The notes under the pieces: generated by a model
Database searches by the model: none
What the model was told of the DNA's origin: nothing
Seen by the model: only the letters and a program-made list of their open reading frames with translations
Source: Tautonia marina
GTDB lineage: Bacteria > Planctomycetota > Planctomycetia > Isosphaerales > Isosphaeraceae
NCBI RefSeq assembly: GCF_009177065.1
Contig: NZ_WEZF01000008.1
Span: 203,475 to 267,474, forward strand
Length of the DNA stretch: 64,000 bases
Reading direction: 5' to 3'
Program-made: the position numbers and the translations under genes
In this document: one piece after another, positions 25,228 to 34,006 of the stretch
Layout of the letters: each line of letters begins with the position of its first letter
Numbering within the stretch: the stretch's first letter is position 1

Positions 25228-27918
25228 TCAGGGAACGATACGCCCATCGACCACCACCGTCAACGGACGGCTCGACAGGTCGATCGGCGTGTCGTCCCAG
25301 ATCACGAAATCGGCCGGGCGGCCCGATTCCCAGCACGAGCCGGGTTCGTCGAGCGCGATGGGATCCATGACGGCGAGGGCTTGCAATGCCGTTGCTCTCG
25401 GCAGGCCGGCGGCCACGGCCGAAGCGGCCAGCAGGCGAAGCTCCTCCGGATCATCGGCCGCAAACACGAGCCCGGCGCCGGCCTCGACCGCCTGGCGAAT
25501 GCTCGCCCACCGTCGCACCTGCTCCGGCCCGGAAGGCATTGGCCGCGCCACCAGCACAAGGTCCGGCCCTTCACTCGCAAGGCGGGCGATCCGATCAAGC
25601 TGGGTTTCGATCGCTCCGGGGCCGACCAGCGCCACACAGCTTCCCAACTCCTCCGCCAAGTCGAGCGCCAGGGCCACTTCGGTTTCCTCGTCCACCTCGA
25701 TGAACGCCCCGCACTGGCCGTCTCGAAGCAGGGCAGCGCGCTCGCGTCGAACGGCGTCGAGGCGGTCGATGGCCGGACCGCTCAGGTAATAGTCGAGCGA
25801 GCGTCGGACATCGGGGTCGGCTTCTCCCTGCTCGCCCAGGAACTGTCGGATCAAGGACACCTGGCCCGGCAAGCTCACCGGGAACCGATCCAGGTTCCTC
25901 GACGCGGACGAGAGCACCAGATTCATCCCGATCACCGGATTCACCACCGGCTCATCCGATCCGAGACGCACCGCTCCCACGGCCCCGCCGATCACATTCG
26001 CCGAAGCCGGCGCAAACCCGGCCCGCAAGACCCCGCCCCGCACCATCTCCCGAACGGTTCGGCCGTTCGGATCGAAGGCATCGACGGCTTGCAGGAACCC
26101 GGCATCGGCCCCGGCCGATTCGGCGACCGCCCGCCCCTGGCCAAGCGTGCTGTGCGCGGTCAGCAATCCGGGAGAAACGATCGCGTCTCCCACGTCAAAG
26201 ACTGGCACGTCATCCTCGGCCTCGACCGTTTCGCCACTGGCCGCGATGGTCCCGTCAACGACGAGCAAGGCCCCCGGCTTCGTCGTCCCGTCATCATGCA
26301 CAAACCGTCTCGACCGCAGCACGAACCGACTCGGCAAGCGATCGGGCAGGTCGAGATCAACCACCGTGGCCAGGTCGTCCTCGGTCGGCGCCACCTGGTC
26401 ATTCCGATAAACGACGTCCCCCCCGGAGAGGACCAGAGCGACGGCCGTGGCCGGGTCGATCGGATCCCCCGCGAAGGCGACGAGATCCGCTCGTTTCCCT
26501 TCGGCGATCGTCCCCAGGTCGTCGGCCAGGCCGAGCACCTCGGCCGCTCCAGCGGTCAGGGCCCGCAAGACCCGATCACGCGGCACGCCTCGGGCGACGG
26601 CCGAGGCGGCATGGGCGCGGAGCAGGGCGGAATCGCTCGGCCGATCGCTGTAGGTGCCGATCGCCCATCGACTATCCTCGGCCGGAATTCCGGACGGCCA
26701 CGATCGATCTCGGTTGCGTCGATACGGCGGTGGGCTCCCCAATTCGAGAATCGGCCCGAGCACCATCGGCGTGCGCTTCGCAACCAGTTCCGCTCGCGTT
26801 GATTGCGGATCACTCAGCCCCTCGACGATCAGTTTCAGGTCAAACTCCTCCGCCAGCGCCAGCGCGTTGATCAGGTCGTCTTCGCGATGCACTTCGATCC
26901 GAAGCGGCACCTCTCCCTTGAGCAGGCCGACCAGAAACTCCTTGGTTTCATCCCGCTCCGGTTCCTTCGGAGGCTCGTCCTTCTTGGTGTCCGAATCATC
27001 GTCTTTCTCAGACGTGTCCTTCGAGTCGGCAGGTGTCTCGCCCTCCTCCTTGCCGTCGTCGTCCCCCTCCTCCTCGTCCTGCGTGGGACCAGCCCCCGAG
27101 TCCTCGCCGGATTCGTCCGGGTCGTCGTCCTGCGACTCCTCACCCTCTTTCGTCTCGGATTGCTTCGTGTCGTCGTCCTTCGATTCCTTCTCGGCGTTCT
27201 CGTTCTTCTCGTCCTTGTCCTTCTTCGCGGCCTTCTCCTTGGCCTCGTTGTACTTGGCGAGGGCCTTCTCGTACGATTCCCACTCCTCCTTGTAGCGCTT
27301 CACGCTGTCGAGGGTTCGCTTGAGCTGCTCGAACTGCTGGTAGCGGAGCACCGAGTTGCCCGACGCGTTGCTCACCCCCAGCGCAGCCTGCACAAAGGCA
27401 TCGGCCTTGAGGGTCAGCTCCTCAACGGTCCCTCCCGGACCAACGCGAAGCACCGCCCCCCGGCCACCGAGCCGTCCCTCGTTGCTCGGCTGAACCGCCA
27501 CGGCGGTCACTCCCGATCGGGCCACGTCGATCCAGTCGTCGGCGAACGGATCGACCCCATCAAGGATGTTCAGCGCTCCGTCGTTTCCCCCATCGCGCCG
27601 GGTCGCCGAAGGTAGCCAGAGCACGCTCCTTGCGTCGATCAGGCCCGGCGTCACGGTCAGGCCCGAGACGTCGATCCGCTCGGCCCCCTCAGGAATCTCG
27701 ACCGCCTCGCCGACGGCCTCAATCCGGCCGTCGCGCACGAGGATCGTTCCCTCGATCGTCCCGGCTTCGGTCTGTGTCAGCAACCGACCGCCGACCAGGG
27801 CCACCACCCCCGATCGGTCGGCGTCGTCGCCTTGATCCGCGCGAGCCTCGCGGAACCAGGGCATCATCAGTGACACGAGAACCAGTGGAAGCGCAAGGCG
27901 CAGCATCATCATCGGCAT
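25228..27918 (-). CDS. Secreted double amidohydrolase-fold protein 1 of the array with long acidic insert
   Basis: 896 residues from the ATG at 27918 (signal MMMLRLALPLVLVSLMMPWF, cut near EARA). Two amidohydrolase-like domains. Domain 1 has TVTPGLIDARSVLWLPS at the metal site and ends LGTIAEGKRADLVAFAGDPI. Domain 2 has VSPGLLTAHSTLGQG and ends with a weaker ESGRPADFVIWDDTP. Neither has HxH. A helix (residues 195-228, RYQQFEQLKRTLDSVKRYKE) leads into an insert (about 230-325) almost wholly Asp, Glu, Lys and Ser, after which EFLVGLLKGEVPLRIEVH resumes the barrel in frame. It is the first gene of the array; a TATGAT box lies about 95 bp upstream. The ribosome site is weak, so the exact start is uncertain. 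Confidence 0.82.
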   Translation of the reverse strand: MPMMMLRLALPLVLVSLMMPWFREARADQGDDADRSGVVALVGGRLLTQTEAGTIEGTILVRDGRIEAVGEAVEIPEGAERIDVSGLTVTPGLIDARSVLWLPSATRRDGGNDGALNILDGVDPFADDWIDVARSGVTAVAVQPSNEGRLGGRGAVLRVGPGGTVEELTLKADAFVQAALGVSNASGNSVLRYQQFEQLKRTLDSVKRYKEEWESYEKALAKYNEAKEKAAKKDKDEKNENAEKESKDDDTKQSETKEGEESQDDDPDESGEDSGAGPTQDEEEGDDDGKEEGETPADSKDTSEKDDDSDTKKDEPPKEPERDETKEFLVGLLKGEVPLRIEVHREDDLINALALAEEFDLKLIVEGLSDPQSTRAELVAKRTPMVLGPILELGSPPPYRRNRDRSWPSGIPAEDSRWAIGTYSDRPSDSALLRAHAASAVARGVPRDRVLRALTAGAAEVLGLADDLGTIAEGKRADLVAFAGDPIDPATAVALVLSGGDVVYRNDQVAPTEDDLATVVDLDLPDRLPSRFVLRSRRFVHDDGTTKPGALLVVDGTIAASGETVEAEDDVPVFDVGDAIVSPGLLTAHSTLGQGRAVAESAGADAGFLQAVDAFDPNGRTVREMVRGGVLRAGFAPASANVIGGAVGAVRLGSDEPVVNPVIGMNLVLSSASRNLDRFPVSLPGQVSLIRQFLGEQGEADPDVRRSLDYYLSGPAIDRLDAVRRERAALLRDGQCGAFIEVDEETEVALALDLAEELGSCVALVGPGAIETQLDRIARLASEGPDLVLVARPMPSGPEQVRRWASIRQAVEAGAGLVFAADDPEELRLLAASAVAAGLPRATALQALAVMDPIALDEPGSCWESGRPADFVIWDDTPIDLSSRPLTVVVDGRIVP

Positions 27919-28011
27919 CGTGTGAAACCGGGTCGCGATCTCAGATCGGTGGTGCGTGCAAGGAGGAGAGGAGCAACACGACAGCACCGGGGCGTTCAAC
28001 GTCTCTTCTTT

Positions 28012-28017
28012 ATCATA
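28012..28017 (-). promoter_or_regulatory. Candidate -10 element for the amidohydrolase array
   Basis: On the minus strand the sequence reads CGC-TATGAT-AAAG in an AT-rich patch (28005-28080) between the helicase stop and the first array gene. There is no good -35 at 16-18 bp, so this is tentative. Confidence 0.25.
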
Positions 28018-28110
28018 GCGATCCGGCGAGGCAGGCTGGGAGATTTTTTCTACCTATTTTCGTCAGAATACCTGATCCAATGGTCCTGCGTTCTCCTCCC
28101 GGTCCCCTCG

Positions 28111-31100
28111 TCATGGTGCTGACGAGGGATTCGAGCCGTTGGCGTCCCCTTCCGTTCGGACCGATTCCGTCGCGATCACGAGCCGGTTTCCGTGCCGGAT
28201 CAGACGGCCGGAATCAATCAGCGACGCGACGACCGAGGCCACCCGATTGCGCATCTCGTCGGTCGTGCGAGGGAAGCCGAGCAATCGGCAGACGGCGGCG
28301 GGCAGGTCGTCGGGAGCAACCCGAATCGCATCGGCCACCACCCGTTCGGCGGCGGCGGCCACCTCCTCCGGAGCAACGTATTCCAGGCGTCGCGAGGCCG
28401 TCGGCAGGCTCGATCGGTCGCGCGGCTGCGGTCGATCGAGGTCGGCGGGCCAGAGGAACGCCCCTCGGCGCCGAATCGCCCCGCCATCCCGGAAGGGGGC
28501 CGAGGCCGCCTGCTCGATCGCCTCTTTCGGCTTGCCCGCCAGTCGCTTCAGGCCAATCGCATCAGCCAGGCGACGAACAACATCCGCCTCATGCACCGGC
28601 CCTTCCACCCGGACCACCTCCGCCACCCAGGCCGCCAGCCGGTCGCTCGACAGAGCCATCGGATCGACCGGTTCGGTCCCCAGGTCGAGCGTGGCGACCC
28701 GATACGGCGGCAAGGCGGGCACATCCAGCTCCTCGTCGCTCCGTTCCTCCCGGGCAATCGACGCAGGGCGAGGGACCGAGGGCAGCTTGACCGGATCGGT
28801 CGGATCGGCCTCGATCACCGCCATCAATCCGGCCAGGGTTCCCGACGGGTCGTGCCACCAGTCTGCCGACCAGGCATGCGCCAATCGCCAACCGAGCCCC
28901 TGAAGCACCGCCGGACGAATCCGGTCGCGGTCCCTCGCCGATCGCGGCGCGGCGTACGACGGCCCATCACAAAGAATCCCAAGCCGATAACGCCCCGGAT
29001 CGTCCCGATCGACCACCGCCAGATCGACGCGCGATTCGGCCGATCCCAGCGCCCGAGCCACCTCGTACCCTTCCTGCTCAATCGCCTTCGCAAGCACCTC
29101 CTCAAACGTCGAGAGGGGAATCGTTGAGCCCGCCGAGCCCTCCATTCCATCAAAGGTTCCTCGCTCGGCAAAATGAAGGAAGGTTCGCAGCGAGGCCACC
29201 CCTCGGGCCGTCGATCGCCCACGGTCCAGATCGGTCGCCCGTAAATTGGTGAACACCTCGCAGCGCAAGCGTGCCCTGGTAATCAAGACATTGAGCCGAC
29301 GCTCTCCCCCTTCCCCATTCAAAGGACCGAAGTTCATCGACACCCGACCGTCGGCATCGCGTCCATAACCGACGCTAATGAACATGGCATCGCGTTCGTC
29401 TCCTTGCACACTTTCCAGATTCTTGACGAAGAACGGCTCGAATCCCCCTTCGGCGAAGAAGTCCTCGCACGACGGATCATCACGCCGCAAGCGTTCCAGC
29501 CGTCGCGTAATCGCCTCGGCCTGCGCCGCGCTGAAGGCGGCCACGCCAAGCGTCAGGCGACGATCGGCCGGCTCGGCCAGTTGTGCTCGGGCAAAATCCA
29601 TCACCGCCGAGGCCACGGCGGCGGCTTCTTCCGGATTGGTCCGCGAGCCTCCCCGGTCGTACACCGTCTCGGGCAGGTGCCGCAACACCAGGCCCCGAGC
29701 CGATCGGTCTCCCTCGGGGCCGGGGAAGACGATCAACCGACCGTCGTAAAATTCCCGGTTCGAGACGGCAATTAGCGACTCGTGCCGGCTCCGATAATGC
29801 CAGCGGAGCATCCGCCGTGCTGCCCCCTGAGCCAGGAACAGGCCAAGCACACTTTCGAGCGCATCGGAGGCCGAGGCCAGCCGCTCCTCATCCTCCTCCA
29901 TTCCCTCGTCACCGGCCGTCAAACGGTCGAAGAAGGTGGTGGGAGGCAACTGGCGATCATCCCCCACGACGATGGCTTGCCGACCACGCAGCAAGGCCCC
30001 GAGGGCATCGACCGGCCGCACCTGGCTCGCCTCGTCGAAGACGACCAGATCAAACCCAAGCTGCCCCGGCTCCAGGTACGCCGCGACCGACAGCGGGCTC
30101 ATCAGGAAGACTGGCTTGACCGCCTGCACCGCTCTGCCGGCCTGTGAGAACAGAACTCGCAACGGCAGGTGACGTGTCTTTTTTTCCAGCTCCCGACGCA
30201 AGACGGCCAGGTCGCCCGCCAACGCCTGACGCCTCGGCAACCGCTCCCAGTGCTCGGCCGCTGCCCAGGCCCGGTTGTGCCCGAGCACGCTCACATCGAC
30301 CGCCGCAAATCGACCGGCAATCGCCTCGTGATCCCCTCCGGAGAACCCGGCCAGCGCCGGCCGCTCGCGGGCGGCACGATCAATCAACGTTTCAGCCCAG
30401 CGCACCCGGAAGGCCGTTGCCAGCAATTGCGGAGCCTCCGGCCAGCTCTGTGCCGCCTCGACAATCGCTCCAAGCCCTTCCTCTCGGCACGAGGCCGCCC
30501 GCTGATTCACCAGGGCAATCGCGTGCAGACGTTCCGCCCGATGGCTCGCCCATTCAATCCGATCGCGCAATTCTTGAAACGAATCCTCATTTCCTTGCAA
30601 ACGATCCAAACCCGCGAAATCGGCCAGCCGATCCAGCGCAACACGGTGTGCCTCCAGGGCGTCTCGCACCCGTTTTGCCGGCTCCGAGGCCCGCCGCACC
30701 ACCTTGTCATTCGTCAATGCCTGGATCGTTTCCTCGGGGAGTTGATTGTCCCGCACCCCCTCCCGAACCCGTCTCGCGAACCGCGTGACCTCGGCCAGCT
30801 CCACAAAGTCCGACGACTCCCGCTTCCACTGACCACCGAACAGATGACCGGCCAGACAGGCATGCTCCTGAATGGTCTTGCGAAGCCGTTGCGCATCGAG
30901 CACGGCATCCACCAGCCCCAGCATCTCCGCGTTCGATCGCGGCGGCTCTCCTCGACAAAGCGTTGCCAGGCGGAACCGAGCCCGGCGATACGATCCCGAG
31001 AACCACCGCCACCAGCGACGGCCGACGGTATTGAAGGTCGCCCGCGTCTCGATCAGGTCACGATCCCACGCCTCGGGCATCAACTGCGCATCGAACCGTT

Positions 31101-32874
31101 CATGCAAGGCGGCAAACGTCGATCCGGCGTCGAGCAAGACGTCCAGCGCGGCCCGATGCTCCTCCCAGCTCGGATCATCCAGCGGAAACGGCTGTGGATC
31201 ACCGCCCGAGGTGGGAGGCATCGCCGCCTCAGCCATCGCCAACGCCCCGGCGCAATCAGTCGGAGCCGCCACACCCAGCGCCTCGGCCAGTTCCGCCGAG
31301 GCCGCTTTCAGCGTATCGGTCGCCTCCCGAGCCAGGGCCGCCAGGCGAGCCAGCTCCGACTGATCCGAGGGTGTCCAGAGCGTGCGCGACGACCATTTCA
31401 ACGTCTGGTCATCTTCGGAATCATTCGCCGCGGCCAGCCTCGCCTGAAGCTGTTCGACGAGCAGTTCCTTCGCCTGAAACTCGGGGCCCGACCAGTCAGC
31501 CATCCCCGGCACGTCGATCGGCGGCGGTACCGCATCACCCAGCGCGGTCCGCTCACGAAGCAGAAGACCCGCCGCGTCGTGCGGGCTGATGCCGCTGGCC
31601 CCGATCGGCGTGTTCACCGCCTCGGCCACGATGTTGAGCCGGCCACGCAGGTCGGCCAGCACCTTCGCGTCTTCCTCGGCCGCTCCCACTCTTGGGCGCC
31701 CCAGTTGCAAGGTCCGCCGCAGGTCATCCAGTACGTCTCGCTTGCGCGTACGGTTGCTGTGCAATTCCAGACAGGCCGCCCCCAGCCCCACGGCATCGAG
31801 CCGACGATGCACGACTTCGAGCGCCGCCGCCTTCTCGGCCACGAACAAAACGGTGCGGCCCCGACCGACGGCATCGGCAATCACATTCGCAATCGTTTGG
31901 CTTTTTCCCGTCCCCGGAGGCCCCTGAATCACCAGGTTCCTCCCCTGGCTCGCATCGACCAGGGCGAGCATCTGTGATCCGTCGGCATCGAGCACCGGCC
32001 GCACGTCGAGCGGTCCGAGCTTCGCGTCAAGATGCTCGTCCTCTCCGATCGCCGCCTCCCCTTCCTCGATTCCTTCCCCCAGCAATCCCGACACCACTGG
32101 ATGCCCCGACGGCCCCGACCCTTCCGGCCACCGTGTCGCGTCCAGATCCCGGTACATGAGCAATCGGCTGAACGAAAAGAACCCCAGCGCCACCGCATCC
32201 CGATCAACCTTCCAGCCTTTTTCCCGCGCAACCGCCGCATCCACCGCGTCGAAGTAGGCGACCGGGTCGAGGTCGTCGGCCCCCGGAATCTCAGGAAGTT
32301 CGATTCCGAACCCCGCCCGCAACCGTTCGGCCAGCGACAGATTCGTGCCGAAGTCTTCACCCGTAAATCGGACCCGAAACCGATCCCGAGCGTTCGCCCG
32401 GCTCAGCGCCACGGGCAGAAGGATCAACGGCGCGCACACCTTCCGGCCGTTCTGCTCCTCCGACCAGTTCAGCATCCCGAGCGCGAGAAAGAGCGTGTTG
32501 ACCCCCATCTCCTCAACCGATGTCCGCGCCGCCGCGTCAATCGCCAGTAAGCGGTCCTGAAGCTGGTCTTCCGGCACATCGGTCTGAAGCTTCAGGTCGG
32601 TCGGGTCGATCGGCGGCAACTCGAGCACGCCGTTCCCCTCGACCGCTTCCCCTTCCGCCGCCTGCTCCTCCGACCGTTCCAGCGCCGGCTCAAAGGTCAT
32701 CCGCTTGCCGTCGCGCAGGAGAATCCGCACGATCTCCGCGGGCGATTCCCCGACGATCGTCAAGCCTCGCCGCCTTGCTCGATAATTCAACAGCGGATTG
32801 CGCAAGCTCAGATCAAGCAAGGCACGCCGGTCGGCGTCGAGCCGCTCGGCGATCAGGGCAGGGGACACACTCAT
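28111..32874 (-). CDS. DUF4011 - superfamily 1 helicase - nuclease-like - DUF3320 protein
   Basis: A 1587-residue cytoplasmic protein. The N-terminus is DUF4011 (RRALLDLSLRNPLLNYRARR, residues 17-36). A split SF1 helicase follows: Walker A VIQGPPGTGKSQTIANV (about 315-331), Walker B VVFDEASQVRPVDALGALLR (about 940), motif III VVGDDRQLPPTTFF (about 970), then VQGDERDAMFISVGYG and NVLITRARLRCEVF. Near residues 1280-1320 is a Vsr/MTES_1575-like nuclease fold (SRVDLAVVDRDDPGRYRLGI, LCDGPSYAAPRSARDRDR) in which the usual IECDG reads ILCDG, losing the Glu. DUF3320 ends the protein (about 1415-1570). Proteins of this build occur in phage-defence catalogues as single-gene systems; that role is inferred here. 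It stands between the array and a small membrane gene. Confidence 0.88.
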   Translation of the reverse strand: MSVSPALIAERLDADRRALLDLSLRNPLLNYRARRRGLTIVGESPAEIVRILLRDGKRMTFEPALERSEEQAAEGEAVEGNGVLELPPIDPTDLKLQTDVPEDQLQDRLLAIDAAARTSVEEMGVNTLFLALGMLNWSEEQNGRKVCAPLILLPVALSRANARDRFRVRFTGEDFGTNLSLAERLRAGFGIELPEIPGADDLDPVAYFDAVDAAVAREKGWKVDRDAVALGFFSFSRLLMYRDLDATRWPEGSGPSGHPVVSGLLGEGIEEGEAAIGEDEHLDAKLGPLDVRPVLDADGSQMLALVDASQGRNLVIQGPPGTGKSQTIANVIADAVGRGRTVLFVAEKAAALEVVHRRLDAVGLGAACLELHSNRTRKRDVLDDLRRTLQLGRPRVGAAEEDAKVLADLRGRLNIVAEAVNTPIGASGISPHDAAGLLLRERTALGDAVPPPIDVPGMADWSGPEFQAKELLVEQLQARLAAANDSEDDQTLKWSSRTLWTPSDQSELARLAALAREATDTLKAASAELAEALGVAAPTDCAGALAMAEAAMPPTSGGDPQPFPLDDPSWEEHRAALDVLLDAGSTFAALHERFDAQLMPEAWDRDLIETRATFNTVGRRWWRWFSGSYRRARFRLATLCRGEPPRSNAEMLGLVDAVLDAQRLRKTIQEHACLAGHLFGGQWKRESSDFVELAEVTRFARRVREGVRDNQLPEETIQALTNDKVVRRASEPAKRVRDALEAHRVALDRLADFAGLDRLQGNEDSFQELRDRIEWASHRAERLHAIALVNQRAASCREEGLGAIVEAAQSWPEAPQLLATAFRVRWAETLIDRAARERPALAGFSGGDHEAIAGRFAAVDVSVLGHNRAWAAAEHWERLPRRQALAGDLAVLRRELEKKTRHLPLRVLFSQAGRAVQAVKPVFLMSPLSVAAYLEPGQLGFDLVVFDEASQVRPVDALGALLRGRQAIVVGDDRQLPPTTFFDRLTAGDEGMEEDEERLASASDALESVLGLFLAQGAARRMLRWHYRSRHESLIAVSNREFYDGRLIVFPGPEGDRSARGLVLRHLPETVYDRGGSRTNPEEAAAVASAVMDFARAQLAEPADRRLTLGVAAFSAAQAEAITRRLERLRRDDPSCEDFFAEGGFEPFFVKNLESVQGDERDAMFISVGYGRDADGRVSMNFGPLNGEGGERRLNVLITRARLRCEVFTNLRATDLDRGRSTARGVASLRTFLHFAERGTFDGMEGSAGSTIPLSTFEEVLAKAIEQEGYEVARALGSAESRVDLAVVDRDDPGRYRLGILCDGPSYAAPRSARDRDRIRPAVLQGLGWRLAHAWSADWWHDPSGTLAGLMAVIEADPTDPVKLPSVPRPASIAREERSDEELDVPALPPYRVATLDLGTEPVDPMALSSDRLAAWVAEVVRVEGPVHEADVVRRLADAIGLKRLAGKPKEAIEQAASAPFRDGGAIRRRGAFLWPADLDRPQPRDRSSLPTASRRLEYVAPEEVAAAAERVVADAIRVAPDDLPAAVCRLLGFPRTTDEMRNRVASVVASLIDSGRLIRHGNRLVIATESVRTEGDANGSNPSSAP

Positions 32875-33007
32875 GCGTCATCTCGGTCGCTTGCAGTCAT
32901 TCGAGCGTCAATCACGCCGACCAGGGAAGGGGGCCGGTTCCGATGCCACGGGCCCGAGGCCCACTGATTGTAACGACCGCCAGGCCCCTCGTCCGACCCC
33001 ACGAGCC

Positions 33008-33412
33008 TCAGAACATGACAGCCGCCTTCTCGTACAGGATTAGGCTCATCAGAGTCCCGACCGTGGCCACGATCATCCCCAGGCCGAACAGGAGCGGCCC
33101 GAGCATCTCGCCCTTCACCCCGAGCCACCTCAGGTACGCTTCCACCACCGGGCCGGCACAGAAGCACAGGTTCGCTCCCAGGGCGCCGAAGACCAGCAAC
33201 TCCCAGAACTCGGCCTCCGTCATCCATTGCCACCTGTCCATCCCGATGACAATCCCCATCACCTCGACCACCAGGACGAGGTTGTAGAGCACCCGCCACC
33301 GCTCCCAGCGGGCCATGAATGCCAGGTCGGGCTCACTACCAGGGTCGGGGGAGTCTCTCCTGGCAGGCGTTCCGGGTGCCGCATAAACATTTTCGTCATC
33401 AGGGATATTCAT
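33008..33412 (-). CDS. Hypothetical three-helix membrane protein
   Basis: 134 residues from the ATG at 33412 (MNIPDDENVYAAPGTPARRD). About 45 polar residues are followed by three hydrophobic segments: VLYNLVLVVEVMGIVIGM, LLVFGALGANLCFCAGPVVE and LLFGLGMIVATVGTLMSLIL. The start overlaps the cytidine deaminase stop in an ATGA (33409-33412), so it is translated with cdd. I do not recognise the family; the N-terminal NPY/AAP-like pattern before membrane helices is common in planctomycete hypotheticals. An upstream in-frame start would place the gene inside cdd and is rejected. Confidence 0.6.
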   Translation of the reverse strand: MNIPDDENVYAAPGTPARRDSPDPGSEPDLAFMARWERWRVLYNLVLVVEVMGIVIGMDRWQWMTEAEFWELLVFGALGANLCFCAGPVVEAYLRWLGVKGEMLGPLLFGLGMIVATVGTLMSLILYEKAAVMF

Positions 33413-33849
33413 GAAAGCGGCCGTTTTGGATCGTCGGCAGGATCGAGTGCCCTCGGCCCGAATGCCGCCGGCAAGAGTTCGGCAAGCCTTGCCCGCAATC
33501 GATCCGGCCCGTCGCACACGCTGATGATCTCCGCCCCCGGCCCGAATTCATGGATCACCTGACGACACGCCCCGCACGGGGCCGTCGGCGTCTCGGTCGG
33601 CGTGAACACGACCACTGCGCGGATCGTCGTCAATCCCTTCGCCACTGCCGCGAAGATCGCGTTCCGCTCGGCGCAGACCGTCAGGCCATATGACGCATTC
33701 TCAACATTGCACCCGCCGACGATCGCCCCGTCTTCCGCCAGCACCGCCGCGCCCACGGGGAACCGGCTGTACGGACAATACGCCGCTTCGCTCGCCCGGC
33801 GAGCTGTTTCGATCAAGGTCTGAAGCGTCTCGTCATCGTCGGTCATCAT
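33409..33849 (-). CDS. cdd: Cytidine deaminase
   Basis: Deaminates cytidine and deoxycytidine to uridine forms (pyrimidine salvage); cytoplasmic, 146 residues, the size of the tetrameric class. Zinc-site motifs are intact: GLTVCAERNAIFAAV (Cys and catalytic Glu, about residue 55) and TAPCGACRQVIHEF (two Cys, about 90). AYCPYSRFPVGAAVL is the usual N-terminal signature. The ATG at 33849 has GGGAAGG just upstream; an upstream in-frame extension overlaps the repeat at 33907-33989. It is coupled to the downstream three-helix membrane gene by a 4-nt overlap. Confidence 0.94.
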   Translation of the reverse strand: MMTDDDETLQTLIETARRASEAAYCPYSRFPVGAAVLAEDGAIVGGCNVENASYGLTVCAERNAIFAAVAKGLTTIRAVVVFTPTETPTAPCGACRQVIHEFGPGAEIISVCDGPDRLRARLAELLPAAFGPRALDPADDPKRPLS

Positions 33850-33906
33850 GGGGCCTTCCCTCCCGGCTGGCAGGCCCCTCATCCTATCCCGAGCAAGCCC
33901 TGGGTG

Positions 33907-33989
33907 AGAAGATCTCACGCAGAGCCGCAGAGCCTCGGAGAGATAACCAAAACTTCGTCTCCGTGTCTCCAAGGCTCTGCGCGAGCTTC
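33907..33989. repeat. Palindromic intergenic repeat (CACGCAGAGCC type)
   Basis: An imperfect palindrome of about 83 bp between the sulfite reductase gene and cdd. The left part (from 33907) contains CACGCAGAGCCGCAGAG; the right part (33958-33989) reads, on the other strand, GCGCAGAGCCTTGGAGACAC. The centre is AT-rich (AGATAACCAAAACTT). From memory, CACGCAGAG-type palindromes recur in intergenic regions of many environmental bacteria. It could fold as a long hairpin in mRNA from cdd's upstream region or terminate it. Confidence 0.6.
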
Positions 33990-34006
33990 TCCGAACTCAC
34001 TCCGTC

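Noticed and set aside
19625..27918. Acidic inserts as frameshift artefacts
   Set aside because: The barrel sequence resumes in the same frame with conserved phrases after each insert, in three separate genes.
30169..31977. Plus-strand frame of 602 codons
   Set aside because: Antisense of the helicase gene, which has intact Walker motifs on the minus strand.
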